Part shown: piece after piece, positions 10,781 to 21,742 of the stretch
Layout of the letters: the number at the start of each line of letters is the position of its first letter
Numbering within the stretch: the first letter of the stretch is position 1
Source of the DNA: Nymphaea colorata
Lineage: Eukaryota > Streptophyta > Magnoliopsida > Nymphaeales > Nymphaeaceae
Direction of reading: 5' to 3'
Length of the DNA: 64,000 nt
NCBI RefSeq assembly: GCF_008831285.2
Contig: NC_045148.1
Span: forward strand, 13,370,802-13,434,801
Notes under the pieces: model-generated
What the model saw: the letters and a program-made list of their open reading frames with translations, nothing else
Databases searched by the model: none
Told to the model about the DNA's origin: nothing
Translations under genes and position numbers: made by a program

Positions 10781-12736
10781 GAGTTCAAAAATTATCTAGA
10801 AACTATTAGAATTGTATACCAATAGTCTTGTTTCAGAATTCATCAAGAAAATGGATTATTCAAAATAACATATATGCACATAAATGAAACTATTTTAACT
10901 TGTCCTATTTCAGGAAGGTTTTTAACAATGTTGGGTTAATGTACTTTATTGATGAAATGCTTTCAAGTTTCAGAAATCCCATCACATATTACTCCTTTTT
11001 AAGTATGAACAATTACCAAGGACTTGGAATTTTGAATATAAATGATATGTTTAGCTGATCGAGATAAATTATCCCCCAAAACTATTCGTTGTGTCTAAAT
11101 TGGCTATTGGAAACTCAAAAGGGTTGAGTCCTTTGATGTCAAAAACAATAAACTACTTGTTTGAACTTTGAAGAAATCTTAGTTCTATTAAAAGTGAGCG
11201 TGGATCTGAGGGCTCCAAAATGGTTAATGAGATTGTTGATATTCTTTTCTATTTGATTTACCCGCTAGTTATGAAAATGATAGTATTTCTCATAAACAAT
11301 TAAATATAGTGTTTTAGCTTCGACATTGATGAAAATAGCGAGCATGGAACGAGTGAAAATAATTTGGAGACCCATTCCCAATGTAATGCTTTTAATAATC
11401 TTATTATTTATAGTAAAGAAGTTTAATTTTACACCTATAAGCTCATGATCAACATAGGAATCAAATTTTAAAAACTTAAAGCAACATCCAACTCTTAGAA
11501 GAGTGAGAATATCTAGTGTTTCAAATAGGTTTGGCTATGACGATCCATTTTCACCTAAACGTAGTGCTTGTCAGCTTGCTATACATTCTTATTTTAAACC
11601 ATCAAATTACAATAGAGTTGAACACTTTGAATTGAAAGAATCCATGAAAATTGATGATCCACTTTGATTTAAACCAATGGCAGAATTGTAAAATGGTGCT
11701 TCGTAGATAATCCACTTAGTATACTATAGACAACTTAAGCTGCTTATGTACTTCTGCATTACATGCCTGATATAGCTCATGCAGCTCATGTGGCTGGTCA
11801 GGTTCAGCATGCTGCAACTTCCATTCACATCAATACAGTGATATTGATTAATATTTAATAGATACATTGAAGGACTCTAAATAAAGGAGTTTTTTTTTTT
11901 TTTTTTTTTATCTTCCTTTTGGCTGTTATAAGCCTCTTTCGTGGGTCTATTCACATATATGTGGATGTGCACCATTCTTACTTCAGCACCATTTAGTGGG
12001 AAGGTGCATAGGTCCCTAGCATAAAGGAGATTCTGACTCTAGTTTAACCTGCAAAAGCGCCAGGTTGACAGGCTGGTTTGGCATAGAGCAGCCAAGGCCA
12101 GCATCAACTCAGAGCTGGAGGTGGGTTGAAGAAACTTGGACCTGTCTTTGTATAGAATTGATGTACAAGGTAACACAAGCATGAGTTATCTCCACCTCCA
12201 GGAAGTGAGCAAGATTGATTTGAACTTCTCAGTTTCATTGTATTAAGCCCAAAAGGTTAAAATGTGGTGGCATCCAGTTTAGCAGCTGTCATTTTGGTCT
12301 GGTGAACCAAATCAAACATGTATTACGTTGTGTGGAATATAAGCTGTCAAAAGAAAAGGGAAATCCAATGATGAGACGTGCATCTATCTCGCTTCAGTTT
12401 TTTTGTTGTGACTTTTTTTCTTGTTTGCCTTTGACAAGATTTGGAAGAGAATATGGTAATTCTTTAAGGGGATAGTGATGCTTCAGGTATATCTCAGCTT
12501 CCAACCTATGTAGTCATAAGTTAGGTAAAGTGTAAATATAACCATGGGTCCAAGGGAGTTAGAATTCACGTGAACATTGATGAACTACAATGGAAAACCT
12601 TCCTAAGTGCCAAATTAGTTGGCAATATTTATTTGTTTTGTTTCTTCTTGTTGATGTAACATTTATAGTTCAATAGTGCTAGTGATGCTTGTCACACCAT
12701 TTTGTAATGAAGAAACATGCTTTTACTTTTGTCTAG
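10781..12736. other. Non-coding stretch upstream of MED22; probable 5' leader intron end
   Basis: No coding frame is supported. A 20-base T-run lies at 11890-11909. The stretch ends in TTTTGTCTAG (to 12736), a good 3' splice site seven bases before the MED22 start codon, so MED22 very likely has at least one untranslated exon somewhere upstream. I could not place it. Confidence 0.5.
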
Positions 12737-12743
12737 GTTCAAT

Positions 12744-15342
12744 ATGAACAAGGGAAGCGGAGTGGGTCTTGGAGGCATTGGTGGTGGTGTTCTTGCTGCA
12801 GGCCCTACACAAGCAGCTGCTGTAGCAGCAGCTCAAAAGCAAAAAAATCTGCTTCAGCGTTTGGAAGGAGACATTGCTAATATTGTTGACAATTTCAGTG
12901 TTTTGGTTAATGTGGCTCGGGTAATTCACTCAGATTCATGATGTTGACAATGTTTACTGTCTTTTGCACTCTCCTAACTACCTGATTGGCCCACTTTTTG
13001 ATGGTTTCTCAACCTCCTATAGCTTTGTTTTTTTTTTTAATCTAATGTGCCTGTTATTTTAGCTTTAAGATAAACAGGTTCAGAATTGTAATTTGTCCTC
13101 ATAAGGCCTATGATTGTTTGCATGCTTTGTCTAATCTTTTGTGGTACTAGTATTGCCTCATGCATTTTTGTGGACGTTCTTTCCAAGTTCCTTTATTAGT
13201 CATTCTTTAATACATTTACTCATGTATACACAAGCCCATGTATCTCTAGTCTTTCTGTTGGACTCTTCTCCTTTTCTTTTGATGGAATCAATGAGAAGAT
13301 GATTTTGTTTGTGAATTCATGAATCACTCAACTCCTCTTCTTAAATTCTCTTCTATTTTTTATTTGTTATTCTTCCTTACAACAGCGCCATTTTTCTTTT
13401 TTCCCCCTATTTACCTTCCATATTTTCCCCTTTCCCCCTTCCTTCTTCCCTCAAACCACCTCACACCCACTCTCCTCTTCCTTATCCATTGATCTCTGTT
13501 TTTCCCCCTTCTTTTCATCTCTCTTAATTGGCCTATTTTTTCAGGGTTGAACTTTTTTCTTACTGGGTTCGACTTTGGGCTTTTGGCATGTTTAGTTAAT
13601 CAATAATCTTAGTTATTAGATCTATGTTAATATGGCAAGTTGGTCAAATTTTTCATGGTTAGTAGTTGGTAGGGTTCATACAGTTAATGGTTATTGTGGA
13701 CATGTTGAATGTCTGTATGACTTCAACCTTCATGTATATCGTGGGAGTATGAATTAAATATCATGCGTGTTCCTTTCTATCATATGCATTTACATTTTAG
13801 TGTGTATATATGATGCTAGTGTTCAAATTTCATTGCTTCTGTTCTTCTAAGATTAGTCTACTTTGTGCTGAGATTTGTTTAACATATGACATGTATATTA
13901 TGTTCTTTAGATGGAAATACATGTTTGATAATGATTTTAACAATCAGGAATGTTCCTTTTTTTTTTGGCTTGCACGTTTATGGACCACCTAGAACCATCT
14001 AATCCCCTAGGCTAGGCTTTCCTATTGCCTTTGACCACACAGAATAAAAAATCAAATTTACTATGACTTGAGTTCCAGGGATCAAAGATGTAATGATTAC
14101 AAAACCATGTAATCTATGGATCCTTGAAACAGATGATCTAAGATCTTTTTAAGGATGATGAATGTGAAAGATCTTTTTATGGATGATGGATGTGAAATCC
14201 TCAGTTCTTAGATTCCAAGATCTGAAATAACCTTAGACTATCTTTGAATGGAATCTTAGCAATAATGAAGAAGCATGCAACCATCTAAAACAATAGTTGC
14301 CCAATTATCTGGCTCATCCGATAGACGTCTTGGTTGAGAAAAATTAAAGACAATTGAAATTTCTCCTCTATTGTTTGTAAAATTATGCCTTTCTTTATTC
14401 ATCCTTGTTTAGTTGCACCTTAATGCTCATTGGACGGGACCTTTGGATGCCAAATCAGCAGATATATAATGGGATTGTGGCTTTCATAGAGCAAAAGGAA
14501 GTCCTTATTCTGTTATTCATCTTCTGGGTTTCCTCAAGGGCTAGTTATTACGTTAGAAACTCTATCATTGATTGACTTGTTTTTTTGGATAAGAGTTGAT
14601 TGTGATGAGGTTTCTTGGTGTATTTTTTGTCTGCATGCTTTAACAGTATGTGAAAAACATGTATTGTATTGGTTGTTCCATATCTTGATTATTCTTTTAT
14701 ACAAGGAAATCTTGTTTCTAATGAATCTGCTCCCGTTTCTGTCATTTCTGCAGCTTTAGCGATTTAAGATGGACAGCAAAGCTTTTCTAAAATCCTTCCC
14801 AATGCTGGCATGTCCAGCTCATGAATCTTTTTGTGTAGAAGTTCTCTTAAGCTAGAAGCCCTTATGTTCTTGTTTGAGTTTTGTGGAACCTGAAGTTTAT
14901 CTTCCTGTAGGTCAATGACCCACCCTACCGAAATTCTCAGGAAGCATTCCAGATGGAGGTCCGTGCAGCTAGAGTGGTAATGCCAGGAATTTATTCAATG
15001 TGTTTATTTTGGTCTGGTTTTATAAGTCTACTCAGTTGCTCTTTACTGTGTAAAGAACAATAAGCAACATTGCACACTCTTTGATTGCTTGAGATCTTTC
15101 TTGGTATGCAGGTCCAAGCAGCTGATTCACTGCTCAAATTGATTTCAGAACTAAAGCAGACGGCAATTTTCTCAGGCTTTGCATCTTTAAGTGACCATGT
15201 CAAGCAACGGAAGCTTGAATTAGGCCAACAATCTGAACAAACTGAGCGTCTGTTGGCAACGATTAGTGAGCAAATGGTTGCAAGTTTGAAAGAAATTGAA
15301 TCTCATTATTATTCTTCTGTTGTAAGGACAGATCAGACTTGA
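12744..15342 (+). CDS. MED22: Mediator complex subunit 22 (three coding exons)
   Basis: This encodes a head-module subunit of Mediator, which links transcription factors to RNA polymerase II in the nucleus. The coding exons are 12744-12920 (59 codons), 14911-14976 (22 codons) and 15112-15342 (76 codons and TGA), all joined in phase 0 with GT-AG introns (CGG|GTAATT, TGTAG|GTC, GTG|GTAATG, TGCAG|GTC). The product is 157 residues, the usual plant MED22 (Surf5) size. Residues 1-32 are a Gly/Ala-rich leader. The conserved core follows: [41 protein letters not shown], then [13 protein letters not shown] and a C-terminal coiled-coil-like helix. The ATG at 12744 is preferred over an in-frame ATG at 12717, which lies in the upstream intron. 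No damage is seen, and the call is firm. Confidence 0.95.
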
Positions 15343-15731
15343 TAATACTTGAAGATACTTCCTGTAAAGCACTTGTTTTCTGGTATTCAGGTCAGGTTAT
15401 TGTAAGCGACCAAATGATCGCAAATATTCACTCATGTGTTTCTAATAGGTCAACGGAATGAACCTTTTCCCTTGGTAAAATTTAGAATGTAAGAGTTAGG
15501 CAATTTAGCCTTTGTGCAACCCTTTGCACTGACTAGTATATCCCGAAGCCTTTTCCAGCATCAATGGGTGACCAGAGAATTGTTATATTTGTTAATTTTT
15601 TTTATTTAATAACTGCTGCTTGTTATCCCAGGAAGGGAGAAGACCATACCTTATGAGTGATAGGCTTATCCCAATGCCGGCCAGCTGGGATCGGATCAAT
15701 GAATGGTCAGTCATTTCTTGAAGGGCAAATG

Positions 15732-15755
15732 CTCTCTCTCTCTCTCTCTCTCTCT
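15732..15755. repeat. (CT)12 microsatellite
   Basis: An uninterrupted CT run about 390 bases downstream of the MED22 stop. Confidence 0.95.
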
Positions 15756-16143
15756 ATGAAGCTAATTAGCTGGTTAATTAGTCCCAACAATTTATTATTA
15801 AGACCTCAGCAATTTCCAAAAGCAAGCTTGCGTAACAAAGGAAACAAGCTAATGTTTTCTTATCTTCCACCCCTTCTTCATCAGGATTCGGTGTTGTCAG
15901 GTCTTCATACTGCTTGTGTTTGATGATAATTACATTTTTGACCTTAAAATAACTAATAAATATTCTGAAGTATTTGATGAATGAAAAACCTTCATATTTT
16001 GTGGTATGTGTGACATGCATTTGCCGATGCACGTCAACGTTGTTAGGTTTCCTCACAGTTGAACTAACAATTTTTGTACGCTGCCAATAATTCTCATCGG
16101 TATCACTGTCAATATTTTTGCTGTGTGTACCTTAATTACTTTT

Positions 16144-16305
16144 AAGGGTTGTTTGGTATAAGGAATACTTTGTGAATGTTTCGTAAATCTGTCTCAAAGA
16201 TTGAGACATGTTTATAGAACAATAGAGCTATTGTTCCATAAACCTGTCGCAATCTTTGAGGCAGATTCATGGGATGTTCAAGTGTCCTTTTTTTACCAAA
16301 TAACT
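16144..16305. mobile_element. Foldback/MITE-like inverted repeat
   Basis: The core is a near-perfect palindrome centred at 16226: ATCTGTCTCAAAGATTGAGA..CAATAG on the left pairs with CTATTG..AATCTTTGAGGCAGAT on the right, arms ~40 bp. Similarity between the arms continues outward, more weakly, to TTTGGTA (left, 16153) and TACCAAA (right, 16294). This looks like a small non-autonomous DNA element. I could not settle a target duplication. Confidence 0.55.
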
Positions 16306-16360
16306 TCTGGTACATTATATCCTCCATTGTTTTCTGTCACTATTTATTTTCTACATTGAA

Positions 16361-16378
16361 TATATATATATATATATA
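16361..16378. repeat. (TA)n microsatellite
   Basis: Nine TA units in AT-rich intergenic DNA. Confidence 0.9.
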
Positions 16379-17757
16379 AAGATACAATTTCCAAGTGACC
16401 ATGAGATGGTTTGTCTAAAAATAGAGTAAACATAATCGTTAATGCAAGAAAAAGCAGAAAATTCTCATTTGATTTAATTGTTTTATGTTAACGTTATAAA
16501 AGTATATCAAAATTGATTTCCTTAATTAACAATTTTGGAAATCATATTTGTATCATGGCATGTTTGGTATAATTTTTACATTTATTGTAAAATTTTAACT
16601 GCTGTTATGTTTACTTAAATGTCAAAATGGTAATGAATTTTTTTGAAGTAATAATAACTTCATAAAATATCGTTTTTCTATGTCCTTGCTAATTCCAAAT
16701 GGTTTGAACATATTCTATTTAGCTACAATAATTTGGAAATCCAAAGGGTAATTCTATCGTGTTATTTTTATGTTGAAAGCGGTATTTGAAGATGAAAAAT
16801 AAACAATCCAAATTAATTAGAAAAGATTTTTCTTGCTTTACTTACATTGTTTTTGGGGATATGCTAGTTACAAAAAAGTGAGAAGAAGATTTTGGAGGAT
16901 TTTTCTTAACAACCACATTCAACTTTACATCTTTTCTGTCCTCATTTCTTTTCAAAATATACCCAAATATCTTGCATATATACAGAAAGCTAAAGGCAGG
17001 TACCCGCTGTCTCCTTCTACACTATACCGTGTCGGCTCGTTTGGGCAGCTGCCCACATGGACCTACACAATTTGCTTGTTTATGTTTTGGTGATCCTCCT
17101 CTAATGCTCTTCAGCCATTTTTCCATGTACTTGAAGGGTCTAAAATTTGGTTACTATGTGTATTAGTGCCCCTTAGCCAAATTTTTTGCTCAGCCACTTG
17201 TTATAATCCTTCAAGTTCTTTGGAAAAATGCGGAACACAGGAACTGTGATGGAGCCATGGAGGAGGAAATGAAGAGGAGATCTTTTGAGTTGGGTGGAGA
17301 AATCGTGAAGGGGACAAAGGACAACTCAAAAATACTGCCCTTATCCTTTGAAACACATTGTATAGTGTAATCAAATTATATGGGTCGATACACATCCTGT
17401 CAGTCCATCGCCCAAACAATAGTTGGAGGACACAGGGTTTCTCGCGGAGGCGATTCGTTCTGTCCTTGCACGAAGTTGCCCAGGGTAGGAGATGTTGAGG
17501 ATTCCAAAGCTGCTCAAGGAGCGGCTGATGAATTGCAAAAAATAATGGAAACCCACGCTTGAATTCATATAGTCACCAACCAAATTCCGAGGCAGGTGTG
17601 GGCAATTGCATGAATAGTTCAACAAAAAATGCCTATTTTGATATTGGTATCTTAGGGTAATTTTCTTTATTTACATGTTAATGCACCTTCAAAATTTTAA
17701 AGCCTCTTAGACCAGCAATTTCTAGCTCTGCCCCCGTCACCAACCCGGGCTTCATAA

Positions 17758-20700
17758 TGTGGCCCAAGGTGGAAGAACTTTGCTGCAAAGGAGAAAGAGA
17801 AGCAGCAGTGGCTTGAGATGGGGCACTCTACTGTTGTGGAAGGCTATGAGAAGAAGCCAAATGTCACGACCCAATTTTTGACAACAATTTTTTTTTTTTT
17901 TTTTTTTTTTTATTAACATAAATCATAGCGGAAGCAACACTGAGTCATGACCAAAACATAAACAAATGCACCGTATTAAAATAAAACATATGGACCCAAA
18001 CAACTAAAATAAACACAAGTCCCCAAAACCGACGCAGTGTCCAGAATGCCAATGCCCGTCCATCACAAGACCAATGTCGTCACTCCAAAGCCAAAATCTA
18101 TCAAGGACTACCTGTAGAGATAGAAAGAAAGGTCAGAATTCCTCTGAGTATGAGAAAATCCAGCCATGAATGAAACATGGCCCAAAATAATGTTTAATTT
18201 CGTATAACGATTCCAAAAAGGCCTTATAAACTACAATCCATAGGTTTTCTAAAACTTAACACATATCATATCACCAAAGACAGAATGAGGTGTGCACAAC
18301 CTCCAAATTTTCGTAGGCTTCCAACCGTGGTTCTCTGACAATGTCATGGTCATCGTGCCGAGCAACAGAAATCCCCGTGGGCACTCACGGGCAGAACAGA
18401 ACATCTCTTCACCAGGCGATCCAACGGATCGAGGGCACCTGAAGTGAAGCCTCCTGAGATATCCCAGATCGCCGCTGCAGCAGCATGGTCTCTCTAGGAA
18501 CCCGGGTGGAGAGACCAGGAGTCTCGCTCCCAAACAGAAACAGAACAGAATCCCGAGCCCTTGTGCCGCCCAATACCCTGTGGGCCCTCCAGTACAGCCA
18601 GAGGAGTGTGACCACTACCTCCCGGGACGAAACCAAACACTGGGTAAAACAGAAAGCTCGCACTCGCATAAACCATCGCACAAAGCCCACGTTTCGCCTT
18701 CGAATTTCAAAAGTGAGGGTTTCTCCTTACTAGACCTTGTCTAATACCCCTCTCAGAAACCGCCCTCAGGCTCGGTTTCCCAAACATAATAATTCAACCA
18801 TTTTAAATCTTAATTTAATGGCACCAAAACAAAATCGATAATACGTGCACTAATATAGAGCATATCACATCCAGACTAAACACAACAATCACCATTTCAA
18901 AACAAGGGGGTTCAATACCTCTATTCCTGAAATTTAAATAATACAAAAGGTACCACAGAGCAATAATACATAAAATTACGGTTTTTCCATCGAAATTGCA
19001 AACCAATTTATAAAAACCCTCTTTTGACAATTTTAAGAATTCAAAGGGTACTGATTCACAATTTCGAAAGAGTTCTTTGGTTCTTATAGAAAATAACTTT
19101 TGCGGACCCCTTTTTTTGAAGATGTTTTTAACAAAAACGTTGCGGCATGAATGATTAAAAATTTTAACAGCCTTTTCGTGAATTCTGCTTAAGAGGTGGA
19201 CCCGCTTTGTAATTTTTGAGTCTTGTTATAAAAACGAAACCCACTCGTTTTCTTCATTTCTCACCCGCGTTTTCTCTCTCTTCGTAAGGGAGCTCCTCTT
19301 CTTTTTCTCGTTGGCTTTCTCTCTTCACAACAGCACCTTCCTCGCCCGGCGGTGGATCTTCCTCCTTGTTCAAAGGGGGGAACAAACCAGAGAGAGAGGA
19401 GCGCCTTCCTCTCGCGAGCTCCAACGCTCGGGTCCTATGGCGCCGCCCACCGACCGTCCGACATTTCCCTCCTAAAAATCGCCGCTTCCTCTGCCCTCAT
19501 TTTGCACCAGCGTGGGGAAGGCAGTCTACCCAAGAGCCGATGCTTCAATGGCTCTTAGTCTCCACCTTCGCTGCGACGGGGATGAACCATCAACGAAGAG
19601 AAACGGTAGGAGGAGGACGCTGCGTTTCACCTTTACTCAACCAGCGTGAGGAACAATGGCTGGTTTTCCAATTGGTTGGGCGATTGCCTCTATTCGTTGG
19701 CAAACTCATTGTGTTTCCTTCCTTTCCTCCTTTCTGTATGTTGGTTTTTCCTTTACTGTATGTCGAGCAGAGCAGGCGTTGCCCTCTGTCGACGTCGTTC
19801 TGGACAATAGAGTCTTCCCACTGACATTCTATATATCAAATTCCATGGTCAAACCCTCCGTGAGGGTTCTGTATATAATTTTATTGAAGTTGGTTTGATT
19901 TCTCTAACGTCTCCTTCATCTCAGAGATATCTGCTATGTTACTCTAGTCTTGATTTCTCATGAATGAAATAACTACAAGAAGAAACAACGTAGCAACATA
20001 GAACGACATGCTTCACCTTCATATCTAACATGCTCTCTTTTAAAAAAAATCAGAAAAGAGAAACAACATCACATGAACATCCGAGAGGTTCCAAAACCTA
20101 ACAAAGACTAACATGCCTCCGGTCATAACTTTCATGCGGTTTGGTCAAATCCTTGAACGAAGCCCATAACATAGAAATTCATACTCAGTTTTAGGGTTCT
20201 CACGGATGAACATAAGTAGCATACGTACAGAAAACCAAAATACAGAGGCTTCACGTTTATGACTGAAATTTCTCTACATGGATTCATCTTCTAAGTATAT
20301 AGGTATCCATAAGAGATCAAAATACATGGCTTCATGCTTCAATCATGGCTGAAAATCCCCATACCTTCTAATCGAGATTGATTTCCAGCAGCAACCTCTT
20401 TTTGCTTCTCGTTCCTTTCCAGCAGCACAAATGAGGATCTCTTCCTCACCTTCTCCCTCTTTCTCTCAAAGTCTTTGCCGTTGAGCTTTTTCCTCTGTGA
20501 ATGCAGTAAAAGAAATGATCATTTTCTGAAACATGGGGTTAAATAACCCTCTACAGGCCTTCTTAATTGTCATCCATTTTTTTCTTTTCAGTTTCTCACA
20601 AGAAAGGAAACGGCCTCTTGATTTCCTTTCTCATCCCTTTAATTCTTTTCAGTTAGAAAATCATTCGTCTTCTTTCCATATTATTCCTTTTATAATGAAA

Positions 20701-20824
20701 ATGGGCAGTTTCAAAAGAAAACGGAAGGATTAACGTCGTGGGTTTTACACCAAATGAGCTGGATATAGTCAACCGTGTTATCGTTAGAGCTGAGGATCAG
20801 ACGCTTGTTTTCTTGAATCAGTAA
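17758..20824 (+). pseudogene. Unrecognised reading frame split by the solo LTR
   Basis: The left part (17758-17861, after a stop at 17755-17757) and the right part (from 20755) form one continuous frame if the LTR and one copy of the CCAAA duplication are ignored. The left part is Lys/Glu/Gln-rich around AAKEKEKQQWLEMGH; the right part contains NELDIVNRVIVRAEDQTLVF. The frame closes with TAA at 20822-20824. The bases at 20821-20826 also read GTAAGT, a perfect splice donor, so this could be an internal exon. The total open length is about 57 codons, short enough to occur by chance. I do not recognise the protein. Confidence 0.3.
17862..20749 (+). mobile_element. Solo LTR (~2.9 kb) with 5-bp target duplication
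   Basis: It begins TGTCACGACCC and ends GGGTTTTACA, i.e. TG..CA termini, and is flanked by perfect CCAAA duplications (17857-17861 and 20750-20754). TGTCACGACC is a start I associate with plant Ty3/gypsy-type LTRs. A TATA-like TTATAAAAAC lies near 19225, followed by a GC-rich leader-like stretch. A 20+ base T-run is at 17889-17911. No second LTR, primer-binding site or pol motifs occur inside, so it is best read as what remained after LTR-LTR recombination. The short open frames at 18249-19898 and 20533-20733 are inside it and are not counted as genes. Confidence 0.75.
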
Positions 20825-21655
20825 GTTGATAAATTCCTCAATGCCATTCTTCAAATGTGAGGAAGCTGCTGATGCATCAAAAAAGCAAGAACTAGTCCAA
20901 TATCTGGCTTCGCCTTTCTTACAGAAAACAGTTCGCTCTCCAAAAAAAAAAAAAAAGTCTCTTTTCGTGAACATATAAGAATTAATGGCGGATAGCTCCT
21001 TCTGTCTCTCAATTTCATGGAGTCTCCCCAGGTATACACATGATAGGTTAATCCAGCAGACGTCTCTCCCTTCACTTGCTCGTGAACAAATGACACAGCG
21101 TGGTAGAGAGCATGAGATTCCTTTCGTGCCAGGTAAAAAATTCAACATTAATTAGCTGAATAAGATTCCTTACTTCATTCATTGCCTATAGGGACACAAA
21201 GTTGGGCCTCCAAGGTACCACACCGAAAATTAGATTCGACATTTCTCCGAACAGGGCATAGTTTTTTGTCAAAATTGTTTAGTTGTCGTTTGGCGGAATT
21301 CTTATAAGCTTGAGCATTTGCTGTAATGATATGAATTGAATAGAAGTAATCAATTTCTACTGAGATTGTGACGATTCCATAGGAGTGTTCAACTGCAATG
21401 ATGCTTTTTCCAACATGACATTTGTAACATCTTCTGGCGTTATTTGCTTGCTGTCTTTCCTTCTGCGCATTACGATGGTGTGAACCAAAGTGGTTGACCT
21501 GTTTAACCCGCATAAATTTAATGTCGTAACGAAAGCTGATTTTAGTTGCCTAGAAGAAGGGGTTTGTTCTGTTTGGAAATAGGATCAACTTTGAAGGAAG
21601 AAGAACAACAAGAACACACAAGAAGTGGAAACCGATAAGCAGATGCACGTTGGCA
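20825..21655. other. Stretch between solo LTR and proline-rich gene
   Basis: No gene recognised. Two minus-strand open frames (20711-21148 and 21175-21513) have no recognisable domain. The first runs into the LTR, so as a whole it cannot be older than that insertion. Confidence 0.4.
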
Positions 21656-21661
21656 TTTATT
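21656..21661 (-). terminator. Poly(A) signal candidate for the proline-rich gene
   Basis: AATAAA on the minus strand, 82 bases beyond the stop codon of the 21743-23722 gene. Confidence 0.5.
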
Positions 21662-21742
21662 GATAACTTCGTGGATAACATGATATTCTGAATCTCTCAC
21701 CAATGCATGGTAGGTTTTAAGGATCCTATCATGTCATGTGTG

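Larger units (their letters stand above)
15343..17856. other. Intergenic stretch with microsatellites and a foldback element
   Basis: No gene recognised. It holds (CT)n at 15732-15755, a foldback at 16144-16305, (TA)n at 16361-16378, and long AT-rich tracts. The last ~100 bases belong to the disrupted reading frame described at 17758-20824. Confidence 0.5.

Noticed and set aside
12717-12743. Upstream in-frame ATG for MED22
   Set aside because: It lies before the splice acceptor TTTTGTCTAG and would be removed with the intron.
20711-21513. Two minus-strand open frames (145 and 112 codons)
   Set aside because: The first crosses into the solo LTR; neither shows a recognisable domain or a continuing exon.
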